Of a DNA stretch of 64,000 bases, positions 1 through 12,952 are shown in pieces. Position numbers and translations under genes: made by a program. The DNA is from Cercis canadensis (lineage: Eukaryota > Streptophyta > Magnoliopsida > Fabales > Fabaceae). How positions within the stretch are numbered: the stretch's first letter is position 1; every line of letters begins with the position of its first letter. A model generated the notes under the pieces. It was not told the DNA's origin. It saw only the letters and a program-made list of their open reading frames with translations, and ran no database searches. The stretch spans positions 212,077 through 276,076 of the forward strand of contig QAOA01003736.1 of assembly GCA_003255065.1 (NCBI GenBank), written 5' to 3'.

Positions 1-185
1 AAAAAAAAAAAAATAGAATAAAGATTTGTTTATTAGTCAATTAATTATGTTATACCATTTTATTCGTTTTCATATTTTGTTTGTCTTTTACTTTTCATTT
101 TTTATTTTACTTAAGGAGGCATTAATTTGGTATATATGATAACTTTTAACATGTAAAATATCTGAGTATTTTGGATGTTGGGAAA

Positions 186-210
186 TATATATATATATAT
201 ATATATATAC
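186..210. repeat. (TA)n microsatellite
   Basis: An uninterrupted run of about twelve TA dinucleotides in intergenic DNA. It is a simple sequence repeat likely to vary in length between alleles, with no gene nearby. Confidence 0.85.
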
Positions 211-1338
211 TAAGAAAATCTTTTGTTTAAAAAAGAGAGTATCTTTAATAACGATGTCAAAATTCCAAGATATCACTTAATTTACATTCCCTCTAAATAA
301 TAGAATTATGGAAGAACATATTGTCTTGTTCAATATGCCGCATGTATAGCAATGTCAACCCTCTCATATGGGATTTCCTCGACAGCTTATTTTGATTGAT
401 CATGTGCAATTATTTCAATTTTTATTCCTAAATTGTTCAATTGTACGAGATTCTCTGCGACTCCAAGTCACTTATAAAATATTGGACCAAAGACTCATAA
501 ATTGAAGGTCAAGAGGAATTTAAAAAATAAATTCTAAACCCCAAAAATGTGAATTTTTTTTAAGAAATAGTTTCCACCAAAAGGAAGGACTTTACTTTTT
601 TAGTTGTTATACATTATTATTTCTTGAAATAAATAATTCTATTTGGTCAGGGAACAAATAATTAACAATTGTTTATGGGATAAGAAATCATTATATCCCA
701 TTCCAGAAGAATTAACCGACTATAGGTAGTGGGCAAATAAATATGGTGGGAAAGAGAAAATCAAATGAATGACAATGCATAAAGAAATCGTCCAATATGC
801 AGCCAAATGATTTGAGGCCATTAATAGAGAGGTAGACTATCGTCTTCATTGCCAGAATTATTGGAAGAAAAAAAGGTAAAAGGACAATCAAAGCACTAAT
901 TTGAAGTCGATATCTGGATTGGGACAGAAGAAGGAAACATGGCAAGTGGAAGGTAAAATATCTCGTAAGGTAGAATAGTGGTAGTGGTACATTGTACGTA
1001 TGGTAGAAGACAATGATGCCCTTGGGATAACGCTACGATCAATGTGACAGTAACTGCATTAATGCAACTTGCATATTTTACTCAGAAACTTACCTTAGGG
1101 GAATGGCGCTATTCAATGTTGTAGCATGACCTGATTGTTTGGCCTTGAGCTATTTGTGGATGTGATTGGAGAAATTTGGTATGCCTTTGTGTTTGGCCTA
1201 TAAAATCTGCCAAATTTCTGATATTATTGCCAACAAATTAAACTAACGAGTTGTTGCATGTGAGGTTGCTCTGAGCATAGAGGGAAAAGCGTGTTAATGA
1301 TTTCATAAAATTATTTATACACTAGTATTAAACTTGAC

Positions 1339-1913
1339 ATGCTTTGCCTCATACTAGTACATCACTTTCTAATTTTTGACCAAATTCAGCACGGTTTTCT
1401 TCTTTCCAAGGTTTTATGTGAACAGGAAAATTATTATTGCTTTTTTCTTTGCTTGGATTTGGAGTCTCTCAAAATTATATCTCTTCTTCACGTGATCACC
1501 TTCCACTAATTTCTTCTTTCTTAAATAAAAGGTTGGTGTCATTAAGTCCAAAATTGGATCCAGTAAATTCTGATTTGTCACCTCTGTTTTATTATTTTAA
1601 CTAGACATAATTACCTTTTTTTTTTNATGCTTTGCCTCATACTAGTACATCACTTTCTAATTTTTGACCAAATTCAGCACGGTTTTCTTCTGTCCAAGGT
1701 TTTATGTGAACAGGAAAATGATTATTGCTTTTTTCTTTGCTTGGATTTGGAGTCTCTCAAAATTATATCTCTTCTTAACGTGATCACCTTCCACTAATTT
1801 CTTCTTTCTTAAATAAAAGGTTGGTGTCATTAAGTCCAAAATTGGATCCAGTAAATTCTGACTTGTCACCTCTGTTTTATTATTTTAACTAGACATAATT
1901 ACCTTTTTTTTTT
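1339..1913. repeat. Direct duplication around single N (assembly join)
   Basis: Bases 1339-1625 and 1627-1913 are the same roughly 287-base sequence in direct orientation, separated by one N at 1626. I count about four single-base differences between the copies. A single-base gap with matching flanks is best explained by two overlapping contig ends, perhaps from two haplotypes, placed side by side instead of merged. The copies end in a poly-T run, a common place for assemblies to break. Confidence 0.9.
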
Positions 1914-3163
1914 AAATTTTAGCCCAAATTTAACTAAACCCTAACTATGACAGATGGTAAAATATTGAATAGTGGAAATAACATTATTCTTTTTAAGACA
2001 TATTGAAGTGGAAAGAACTTCCATTAGNNAAAAAAAAAAAAAAAAAAGTGGAAAGAACTCTTTTAGACGAGACAAGCAAATAACTCTGTGAAGGCATGCC
2101 TTCACAAAGTTGTACGGTGCGATGCGATGCACAGGAAAATCTAATCCTACAGTCCTACTCCTATCATAAAAAATTCTCACCAAACCCTGTCACCGTTAAT
2201 ACGGCACAAATTAAAAATTGAATTCACTTAAATGGTCTAGATTAACGGTGGTATGACTTGGTAACAAATCTATTGAGAGTATAATTTATGATTTATTGGA
2301 GTGTTTTTATTATTATAAGTGTTTATATGTAGATAAAATTTCATTTAGATAAATTTATGTAAATAGTTTATTATCTTAAAAAAATTATTTTTAGTTTATT
2401 TTATGAAATTATTTTTTAAAATTTAAAAAAAAAAGTTATTGCAAAAGCTCATAACAACTTAATCGATAATTATTTTAATTTTTTTTTGAGATAAATATTC
2501 ACTTTTTTGATTGTAAAAACATTTTTTTAAATTATATATACAAATACAAAATAACTTAATTTAAAAAAAATTATTGTATAAAAACTTCTCACATTTTTTT
2601 ATGAGAGATAAAATATTAATATAATAATATATATTTATATTTATATATATTTTTTTTCAAAAAACTCATATACGAGAAAATATAAACATTTAAGTCATCA
2701 AATAATAACACAAAAAACCAACAATTTGATTTTGAATTCTAAACATGTCCTCAAATTTTAAAAATTAGGTATATAGCTATTTGAGTTCTTACTTGAGGCT
2801 TAAAAAAGCTTAAAAACCTTCTCATATAAATAGTTAAATAAATTATTTAACCAAATGGAGCGTAAAAGTAGCATTTCTAACATCTTGATCAACGTGTAAA
2901 TGGGACCTTAAAAAATTCAATTGATAAGCAAATGAGCTTAATGACAGCAAAGAACTTATGTGCTTCGAGGAAATTTCGACATAGAAGAAGACTTCCAGCC
3001 CACCAAAAAACAATAATAATAAGAAAGTAAAGCCTGATACGTTGAAATTTGACAGTTGTTTAGAAAAAAAAAATAAACATTTGTAATTTACTTATTTTTA
3101 AAGTCTTGTATTCATAAAAGTCAATAGAAAGATAACGTCACGTTCAAGAACTCTAGGGGCCCT

Positions 3164-3230
3164 CTCTCTCTCTCGCTCTTGGTGTGCGTTGTTATATAGA
3201 GAGTCATAGAGGGGAAAGGGAGAGACTCCA
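3164..3230 (+). promoter_or_regulatory. Probable core promoter of the LHT1-type gene
   Basis: A CT-rich tract at about 3164-3176 is followed by a TATATAG element at 3193-3199. This would place transcription initiation near 3225, about 150 bases before the start codon at 3373. The segment from 3285 to 3350 is pyrimidine-rich with repeated CTTTGC/CTTTCGC words, typical of plant 5' leaders. The assignment rests on motif and spacing only. Confidence 0.45.
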
Positions 3231-3372
3231 ATCCAAGGTCCCTTAAATACAAACATATTGGGCGTGTTTAGAAAATCAGATCCTTTGTTTTCTCTCTCGC
3301 CTTCGCTTTCGCCTTTGCCTTTGCTTTTGTCCTCTTTGCTTTGTTTGCAATCTTGTGCAGAAGCTAGCAGTC

Positions 3373-6300
3373 ATGGGAACTCAGGCACCAGCTGATAATA
3401 ACTCTTATGCTCGCACCACCAGTGTTAGTTTCTCTTTCTCTCTCAAACTTGGATCTTTGCCAGAACATTGTGTGCCTTCCAATACCAAATATAGTATTTT
3501 TATTGCAGTTATTTTCTTCTCGGTTTTATGCTCTGCTTTGGTTTCTGGGAAAATTTATTTGACAAGTGTTTTGTTTTGCACCCAATTTGTTTGCATTTTC
3601 ATCGCAATTTAAGTGCAGAAAATAGTAGTTAGAGAGCAATTTTGACATCTGCACAGCCAAAGCTCTTTCCTTACCTTGTTGGTCGTACCATGTTTCTTGC
3701 TTGGCCAGGAATTTGCCACTTCTTGGTCACGGTCTTACCTTTTATTTTTTGCTCCAGTTGTTTACAGTTACACACAGTAGATAAGCCTAACACACATATT
3801 AAGAAATATCAATGATGAAAATTATTCAGTTTTAAGAAAGTGGTTAACATATTTTCTTTTTCGCCAAACTATTTGATTATCTTAGACTTAGTATCCTCAA
3901 TATGGCTAATGCCTTTTCGAGTTCAATTAGACTATTGCAGTAACTCAACTTTTCATCCTACTGCTTTTAACAAATTATGTTTAGAAGAGTTATATATAAT
4001 TTTTTGATTTATATATAATCAAATTCACTATATATTTTAATTCAATAGAGTGTACTCTCAATCATAACTTATAAAATTGGTCTACTCATTTTTCTTCTCT
4101 TGTTGGAATCTCTTCAATTACAAATACAATCACCATATATTCTTTTACCTGCTCTCAATTATAAGGTTAATTTCCTCACTTGATTTGAATCCCCTCTATT
4201 TATCTAGATACAAAAAAGCGCTGACTACATAATTTCCAATTTACTATACAATATACATCCTTTTCTCCGACGGCACAAAAGAAATAGCGACATGCAACCC
4301 AACTCTTTTGACTAAAACCTGATTCTGAATCTAATGGGAATAGTCCTCTGCCTCTGCCCCACTTGCTTGCGGAACACTAACTATTTTAGTTTATTGTATT
4401 TTTTAATACAATCCCTAATGACACCTAAATGGTTCTCTCCTATTTTTTTTTTTTTTTAAAAAAAATCTTTTAAAATATGCCATTAGCTGGTCAATATTTG
4501 ACCCATGATTTTGGCACCACATGGTTTAATATGTAAATACTTGTAATTTGTATTAATTGATAAGCGAGAAAAATTAATCTTGTGCAAGTGTCTACAGACT
4601 ACAGAGATGTCATTCTTGTGTTATTTTTATTTGTTTGTTTATTTTTCCTAGTTAGTCGAGGATATGGCTGTACTGCTAATTCACATGGCATAGTTGGCAA
4701 TACTTATATTCTACTATCTAACACAACGTTCCATTCTCCGTTATTTATGAGAGTAACCACCCACCATTCACCAACACCACCTCCACCTATAACGTGAGGT
4801 TTGTACAAAATTTTAAAAGGCATAATTATAATTAATTAACATTAATACTCTAATTTAAATATTTTAAATTTAAACTCCATAAAGAAAGATAATAGAAAAC
4901 GAAAAACCCATCATGTAAGTTCCTGTACAGAATTTACTTTTTGTTAGTGGGTTGAAGGAAGACAAACGTAGTAGCCATTAGTGAATACCATGTGGGTCCT
5001 CCTGCTTTAGAAAGACAAACGCTTTTAGAGAAGCTAGGCCCTCAAATCGCACCTCCAAAAACTTTGGGACTTCGATTGCGCACAATCGAAAATTGATGTC
5101 TTATATTAAGATTCATTGAACGCCCTGCATCTGTCTCAGAATTACCCCGGATGCCCCATGACAAGATAAGAAGATTCCAAAGTGCCCCTTTTTCTGGGTC
5201 ATTGTCAATAGTTTCCATGTATAAAATAAAAGCACTCTATTTGCATCTGAATTCTTACACCTTTACGAGCATAACGATGAAACTTACTTCATGCATCTGA
5301 ATTCTTGCATATCTATGTTCTTGTTTATATTTATATTAATTAATTAATTGATTAATTGTTGTTTATCACATAGATTCAGGAAAAACTAGATAAGCAGAAG
5401 GCTATTGATGATTGGCTTCCAGTTACTTCTTCAAGGAATGCAAAATGGTGGTACTCTGCTTTCCACAATGTTACTGCTATGGTTGGAGCTGGTGTGCTCA
5501 GTCTCCCTTATGCCATGGCCGAGCTAGGATGGTATGCTTCAAGTCTTAATGCCATATCATAGCTTGACCCAGTTCTTATTAAATCAAGATTTTTGTTACC
5601 ATATTTTACTCTCATTATTATGCAACAAAACCAATTTTTTCTGTACAAATTCTGAGTAACTTTTTTTGTATACCAAGTGTTTGGTAAATTGAGAATAGCA
5701 ATGTTTTCTTGCAGGGGTCCTGGTGTGACTATACTAGTCCTCTCTTGGATCATTACCCTTTACACACTATGGCAAATGGTTGAGATGCATGAGATGATTC
5801 CTGGAAAACGTTTTGATAGATACCACGAACTGGGTCAGTATGCCTTTGGTGAAAAGCTTGGTCTTTATATTGTGGTGCCTCAGCAACTTGTCGTTGAAAT
5901 TGGTGTGAACATTGTCTATATGGTCACGGGAGGAAAATCACTACAGAAATTCCATAATACCGTGTGTCCCAGCTGCAAAAATATCAAATTGACCTATTTC
6001 ATTATGATATTTGCGTCTGTTCACTTTGTATTGTCCCACCTTCCCAACTTGAACGCCATTTCTGGTGTCTCACTGGCTGCAGCAGTCATGTCCTTAAGGT
6101 ATTGGCCATATATTTCTACTCTATTTATCCTTTCCTTCATTACGTGAACCTCGAAATAAGATTAAAAACTGTTGCTTGAATGAGAATGACACAAGGAAGC
6201 TTAGATTGTAGAGTCAAGATGTTAACTTACAATGCTTTTGTTGTCCTACAGTTACTCCACAATCGCCTGGGCAGCTTCTGTAGATAAGGGTGTTCAAGAG

Positions 6301-7415
6301 AATGTAGAGTATGGCTACAAAGCTAAGAGTACATCAGGAACAGTCTTTAACTTCTTTGGTGCTCTTGGCGAAGTGGCTTTTGCCTATGCTGGACACAATG
6401 TGGTGCTGGAGATCCAAGCAACAATTCCATCTACGCCAGAGAACCCATCTAAGGGACCCATGTGGAGAGGAGTGGTCGTTGCCTATATAATTGTGGCTTT
6501 GTGCTACTTCCCAGTTGCTCTTATTGGTTATTGGATGTTTGGCAATACGGTTGATGACAACATCCTCATCTCATTAGAGAAACCGGCATGGCTTATCGCG
6601 ATGGCTAACATGTTTGTTGTCGTTCATGTTATCGGAAGTTATCAGGTATAATACAATTTTTTCTGATTCTTTTTTCTACTTAAGAAAGTTCCTCTGCTAG
6701 CAGCTGAAACTAATAAATTTCTATTCTGTGTGTTTGTTATTGTAGATTTATGCAATGCCAGTGTTTGACATGATTGAAACTGTCATGGTAAAGAAGTTAG
6801 ATTTCAAACCCAGCAGAGCACTTCGTTTCATTGTACGCAATGTATATGTGGGTAAGTATCTATTCTATTCCCAAAAGAAATAAAGTCATATATATACAGT
6901 CTTTGAAGGGCTAATATTATGTTTCACGGCCAATGGAATTCCTTCATCCTATATATTAATGTACCATTTTTTCTTGCAGCATTTACAATGTTCGTTGCCA
7001 TTACCTTCCCATTTTTCAGTGGTCTCCTGGGATTTTTCGGAGGATTTGCTTTTGCTCCAACAACATACTTCGTAAGCCAAAAATACTTAGAAGTTTAATA
7101 TAATAAAATCCCTTAGGATTAACATTTTTGGTAACATTTCAGTTTCTTAAAATTTTCAGCTTCCCTGCATCATGTGGCTTGCTATCTACAAACCAAGGAG
7201 ATTTGGATTGTCTTGGTGGACTAACTGGGTATGTTAGCGTTCGAATTTTGTTTCATTTATTCCCCTTTCATTGGTTTGATTTTCAATCAAGTTTAATCTC
7301 GTTCTGATGATTTCAGATCTGCATTGTGCTTGGACTATGCTTAATGATCTTATCACCTATTGGAGGATTGAGGACAATCATAATTCAAGCCAAGACCTAC
7401 AAGTTTTACTCTTAA
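3373..7415 (+). CDS. LHT1: Lysine/histidine transporter LHT1-like amino-acid permease
   Basis: Proton-coupled amino-acid importer of the plasma membrane (AAAP family, LHT branch), known in plants for root uptake and leaf supply of neutral and acidic amino acids and histidine. Exons: 3373-3423, 5374-5531, 5715-6098, 6252-6645, 6746-6851, 6980-7071, 7160-7228 and 7317-7415. They join in frame to 450 residues, the usual LHT length. Visible family blocks are [85 protein letters not shown], and a C-terminus ending in YKFYS. Several hydrophobic stretches match the expected 9-11 membrane helices. The start is the first ATG giving a short hydrophilic N-terminus ([10 protein letters not shown]). The first intron is long (1.95 kb); reading through it would end translation at 3612. 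All introns are GT..AG. Family assignment is strong; the exact LHT paralogue is less sure. Confidence 0.95.
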
Positions 7416-10400
7416 ATTCATTGCCCCACATTGAATCAGTGATGGGAACGCGTAGCATGCAATGCAAAAAAGAGAGATGAATGAAGCAGATTGTGATGAA
7501 GTCGATAGAGGTCACCTGCTAAGTGCTAATCATTACAACCGGAATAGGTCGCTCATCAAGTATCAACAACTTGCCTGTTCTGAAAAAGAAAATTATCGCT
7601 AAGGAATCAAATCAAAGGGGACTTTCTGTATACATTGTTTCTTTGTCAATTTTCATAGTATGAAATCAACGTATAAAATTCTCTTTGCTCAGGTAAAGGG
7701 TAAGAGTTATGAAATGTTTCTTTTTTTTTTTGTTGGGCTGTCTTGAGAGTTATTATTAGGTAAAAACAGCCTCAAGTTTATGGTCTAGAGTTGAGTTGAT
7801 TGTTCCAATGGCTTGGTTATTTTGATGTAGTTGTTGTATGTCTTTCCTTCCTATGCTTCACTGTTCTTCTCTCACATCTCAATCACCTGGTGGATGTGAG
7901 GAGGATGCAACTGCAGCATGCCTTTGATTTGCAGAATAGTTCGTATTTCAGATAATACTGCAGATGGCTTTATGTAAACAATGAATAAGCTATTAGTTTT
8001 CTACTGTGAACAAAATAATCAAGTTTCTAATACTATGTTTTCTGAGCAACACTCATCTCACACTCATTTGCCTATGATTTTAATTAACTTAATATTTGGT
8101 GAATAGGGGAAACTAAACAAACATAAACTACAAAAAAACATGACTTAGGCTTAAAAACTATTATATGTGTTTGTTGTAACTTGTAAGGTGTATATCTAGC
8201 AATTAAACTAATATATCTTTGTAATGTTCTATGAATAATAATTCAGTAAGAAATTATATATTCACCTTTAAAGTTAGAAAGTTTTGTAATGCCTAAATTC
8301 ATAACTTAATTGTGTAATGTAGAGTTTTGATCCCTAGTTGTATAACATTTATCCTTCCTAAAAAAATATAGAAAAATTGTCCAATACACCAACTTAATGC
8401 TTATGCTTATGAAGGCTATGTTATGTTTCTCTCCTCCTTTTCCTTACTATCTTCAAGAAAAATAGTCTATACTTGTGTATAATAAAACTATAAAAGGAGG
8501 ACAACATGCATATGCATCTAACCTCAATTTCATGGAAGTATCATATTTTTTTTTAATTGCTGGGACGTAGACTGAATGTATACTATAGTCATGAATGTGA
8601 TATATGATAATTGATAAATGTATATATTAATTAATACCAAGGAAGCCAAACGTCATGTTCTAAAAAATATAGACGCTTGCAATGTGAAACTTCCCATAAA
8701 TTGCTGCTATATTTGGGACAACTGATTGCGGTTTAATTCATTTGATATGTGCAACTGTTACAATAACCTTTCTTGCTAAGAAGCACATATAACGTCGTCA
8801 CAACTGGAAAACTGTTGGTTGCACAGATTCTGCTTTGCCCCAATTAGTGAACAAAAAAAATATCATTTTAAATTAGTCTTGAAAGATTTATATGGCTGCT
8901 TTAGTCCTTTAAGATCTTTTGTGCTAAAATTTATGTTCCACAGGTATTAGTATGAGTTTTGTATCCAATACAATACGAAACGTTGATATGGCTATTTTTT
9001 AAAAAAATGAGAATATGTGTACGCAACAGTATATATATATATAATTACCTTAAAAATAGCTAAAAAAATTAGTTTTAAGCGGTAAATCATGACATATTCT
9101 TTCAACTCAGTAAAGAATAGAATAGAGGTTAGGTTTTTGAAGGATCAAAGCTAATGGGAGAAAAGAAAATAAGTATAAAATAATGTCAAAATAGGAGTTT
9201 AAGTCATTTAAAAATATATCAAAAAAAATTAAAAAAAAAAATTGAGATGAGTTTTCTCCTTTTGCAGGAATTTCAAATTTTCAATACATCTTGTAAATGG
9301 GTATGACACCGATTTTGAAGTACCCGTGCAACATAGCCGAAAATAGTTTTTGAAAGACTAATTTGAAATGAATCTTAGTCTTTTAGAGACTATTTTGACA
9401 CGAATTTTTTTAAGGATTAAAATGATAATTTATTAAAAAAATTATTGAAATTATTATAAGGGCCTCATGGGAAAATTAAGTCCATATCCCTTTTAGGCTG
9501 AAAAAAATAAATCCATATTGTCTCAACACCCAAGTAAGCGTATCATGGGCCTCATGGGAGCATGATCGGCACATCGGAATAATTAGCTATTAGGTTACTT
9601 AAACTATCATGGGCCCATCAGAATAAGTTAGAGCCTTCTATANGCCTCATGGGAAAATTAAGTCCATATCCCTTTTAGGCTGAAAAAAATAAATCCATAT
9701 TGTCTCAACACCCAAGTAAGCGTATCATGGGCCTCATGGGAACATGATCGGCACATCGGAATAATTAGCTATTAGGTTACTTAAACTATCATGGGCCCAT
9801 CAGAATAAGTTAGAGCCTTCTATAAAGAAAAAGAGTGTCTCTACAATATGGGTTAGGGTTACGCATGGAGATTTGTTTTTGGTACTAGAGCAACAGATTT
9901 CAAAAGAAAAAGAGTTCGCTGGATTCTATCAATCACATAGTATTTTTTTTTATTGTTACATATAGACACGAAAGTACAAATTTTTCCATCTAAACCACTC
10001 ACATAAACCTAGTGGCTTAAATATATCACATAATATTTAATATACTAAATAAAGAATCATCAAATAAAATAACTTAGCTAGAGAGTTATTTGCTTCCTTT
10101 TTGTTTTTCTCCCTTTTATGTGGATATATGCCTTTCATTCATTTACTTGATCTGTTGCCATTCACCACAACAACAACAACAAAAAAAAATCTAATAAAGA
10201 ATACAGTTCTAGATGCAAAATAGGTGCCTAAGAATGGTCTCTATCTGTAAAAGTCTCATGTTTGCATGAAAAAATGATAATTCTCACACAATTATGCAGC
10301 AAACTTGGCTAATCTGCTGCCAATATGATAAGAAACATAATTTAGCACAGGAGTTTTTATTAACAAGTGGAGCTATGGATAAGCTAAACCGTAGTGAAGA

Positions 10401-10475
10401 AAATATAAAGGCTTACAATTAAGGAACTCTTATATATGTTATTCTACATTGATCAAGTAGGTTTTACCCTTGTAA
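7416..10475. other. Intergenic region: LHT1 3' UTR, then no gene
   Basis: The first few hundred bases are probably the transporter 3' UTR. The rest is AT-rich without a supportable ORF. It contains an assembly duplication around the N at 9642 (listed separately) and a CAA repeat near 10164-10181. The last bases before 10476 should be the 3' UTR of the minus-strand ankyrin gene. Confidence 0.55.
9462..9822. repeat. Direct duplication around single N (assembly join)
   Basis: Bases 9462-9641 and 9643-9822 are the same 180-base sequence, differing at about one base (GGGAGCATG against GGGAACATG), with a single N at 9642 between them. The pattern is that of overlapping contig ends left unmerged, not a biological tandem repeat. 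Confidence 0.9.
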
Positions 10476-12952
10476 TTAAGCCACTGAAATAACAGGATTC
10501 TTGTAACTCTGGCTTTCCTGGTGCCTGCTAACTGGATTTTTGACATTAAGCCCTGATGCACCAAAACAGAAGTAATGCCCCCTCAACTTTCTACTAACAG
10601 ATGCTCGCTTTGTGAAATTTGGTGATTCACCATGGGCTAGTTGATTTAAGCAAGATGGTCCAGCAATATCATTCTCAATGCAAATACCCTTTTGCTTATC
10701 TAATGATCTAGGTGAAGAAATTGATGATTTGGAAAAGGAACTAGAGCGAGATCTTCCTGAAACCTTTCCTTGTGGTATGGATTGCATAACTCCATGCACT
10801 AGTCCTGAAGCAAATCTCTTCTTGGCATTTGGACTGGACTGGTTGCTCCTTACTGAGAGTGTCCTTTTGTTGTTAGGAAGTGAAGAGGGCCTAGAAAATC
10901 TTTGCCTAAGTGGGGTTGGAGCTTCATCTGAGCTGCTCCATTTCTTGCATGATTCCACTGAACCCTCTTCTATGGATTTCCTGAACCCTTCAGCTTTCTT
11001 GTCCTTCACCCTAGGCCAATGAAGGGCTCGTTTTAGTTTTGCTGCCGCATAATTTACAGAACTTGGCCTTTTGCTAGTGACTGAGTAATGATTCTCATTG
11101 GTGTAGTCATATGGATGGTGTTCTGATGAAGATGAACTCATTCCTCCACTTCCCTGATCAGCACTGGCATCTGAAGCATTCTCAATGCCTGTATACAAGA
11201 AAATTTCTGTATCTGAGATTCTAAAAGATGTTCCAGGACTGCTACCGGTGCCTTGCATTTTCAAATGTGAAGCAATGGCTTTTCTTGCATTAAAATCTTG
11301 GCAACCAAACATTCCCCCAGCTGATGTCAACTTTCTGATTAGTATTTCTGATGATGCAGATTTGGGGCGTTGCCTAAGGTAATCAAGTGGGGTGAGACCA
11401 TCAACATCATAGACATTCACATTGATTTGTGGAACAGTCATCAGGAGCTGCACAAGATCAGAGTGAATGTTTCCTATTATAGCCAAGTGGAGAGTAGTTC
11501 TTCCTTCATTGTTCTTCACATTAATGATTTCCCCTAAGTGAAAATTCCTCCCACTTATTAATTGCTTCAAAAGCTCAACTTGCCGGTCCAATCTTCGGAA
11601 GGCAGGAGTCTGAAAACCAGACACAGCCTTATGAAGAAAAGTTTCTCCGGCGTTGTTTTTCAGAGAGATCAATGAGGGGAATGTAGAGAGAAGAGCTTCA
11701 ACCGCCGCTAATTGTCCCCTACATGCAGCCACATGCAATGCTGTGTTCCCCTGATGATCTGTGGAGTTGATTATGTCAAAGGATGATACAAGATACTTAA
11801 CAACCTGCATTAGTGCCAAAGAGTTTTTTAAGATATAATGATCAAACCAAGACAACCAATGATAAAATGAAATCAAGGGTAAATATTTTGGGAAGCCTAA
11901 TATGGGCATTCACTAAGTTTACAACATTGTTAATCACACCAAAATATCTAATGTATGTGAAATGAAACTCTTACGGAATGCATCCCAAGACTCTGAGGAT
12001 GGAAGGTGAGGCATGACTTGAATACAGTGTGAAAAATGTTCCATATATGTTATTCACTCAAACATAGTATGATGGGGAAGGAAACCAAAGATGAACCTAC
12101 TAAATGCACCAAAATAGTCATATGCTAAGGTTGCAAAAGGAGAAGGGGATGGAAGGACAAGAACACCCTCTATGGTTGGTGCACTGCAGAAGGATGAAAC
12201 AGAAGTTAGAGCTTGACAGGAGAATAAAATGAGTAGAGCCTCACCTCAACCTGGCCTCTGCCTGCAGCTGCATGTAAGATTGTGGAGCCCTGAGCATCTC
12301 TATAAGCCAAAACATCAGAGCAATTGGCAAGAAGCTCCTCCAAAATCTTGAGATTACCTCCTCTAGCAGCAGCATGGACAGCCCTGTTAGTCATCTCCAA
12401 TCTGTAAACAGAAGGAATGTCCCCAATGTGTTCCTCCAACATTCCCCCTTTCCCTGTGAGATACCTTGGAGAAACTGCAAAGTCAAAGAGCAACCTGAAA
12501 ACCTCACAGTTCTTGCTCCTTGCAGCAGCATAGAGAATATCAGTGACACCGTACTCTCCTTCCCCAAAAACTAGAAGAGGGTTCCTTTCAAGGAGCACTT
12601 GAACAAAACCCAAGTCACCAGCTGAGGCAGCAGTATACATTAACCACCCACCATAGCCTGCCCTGATGAGAGAGTTTTTACCCCTCTTGGATTCACACTC
12701 AAGAAAAAGCTTTTGTGCCACCTCAGAACGAAACTTAGCAGCATCATTGAACTGTTCTTCATCATCCCACACAACTTCTAGCCTACGAATACGGCGAAGG
12801 GATGTAAGCCTGAAAAGGTGATTGTTGTCAAGACGAAGCAGCTCACGAACCAAGTCATAGTGACCATTAGCAGCAGCCCAGTCTATGGGAGAAGCATACC
12901 ACCATTGGTCTCCAGTACTCTCCCAACGAAGAGGAAAATAAGTAGGAGGCAT
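10476..12952 (-). CDS. Ankyrin-repeat protein, soluble type
   Basis: Two coding exons on the minus strand, 12952-12245 and 11804-10476, join through a GT..AG intron to 678 residues. The first exon holds ankyrin-like units such as PIDWAAANGHYDLVRELLRL, YTAASAGDLGFVQVLLER, HAAARGGNLKILEELL and ILHAAAGRGQVE. The second continues with TALHVAACRGQLAAVEALL, TTLHLAIIGN and TPLDYL, giving ankyrin repeats over roughly residues 20-400. The last 250 residues are Ser-, Lys- and Arg-rich and low in complexity, ending with a more conserved-looking segment (LRGHYFCFGASGL). No membrane helices are visible, so this is not the ACD6-type membrane ankyrin family. Ankyrin repeats bind proteins; the partner is unknown. 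It resembles a plant family I recall as including AT3G01750, which in Arabidopsis also neighbours the mL54 gene, as it does here. The biochemical role is not known. Confidence 0.9.

Larger units (their letters stand above)
1..3190. other. AT-rich intergenic region, no gene seen
   Basis: No ORF here resembles a known protein, and none has convincing coding composition. The stretch holds a poly-A start, a TA microsatellite near 186-210, a direct duplication around the single N at 1626 (listed separately), a two-base N at 2028-2029 inside poly-A, and very AT-rich DNA from about 2280 to 2700. The last few hundred bases lead into the promoter of the amino-acid transporter gene. Confidence 0.6.

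Noticed and set aside
712..945. Minus-strand ORF of 77 codons
   Set aside because: Hydrophobic, low-complexity translation in AT-rich intergenic DNA, with no recognisable domain and no splice context.
8870..9364. Possible mobile element with AGACTAATTT inverted ends
   Set aside because: Only ten bases match (8870-8879 and 9355-9364). Surrounding similarity is weak and no target duplication is visible, so chance in AT-rich DNA is likely.
10678..11022. Plus-strand ORF of 114 codons opposite the ankyrin gene
   Set aside because: It is the antisense shadow of the Ser/Lys-rich C-terminal coding region of the ankyrin protein.
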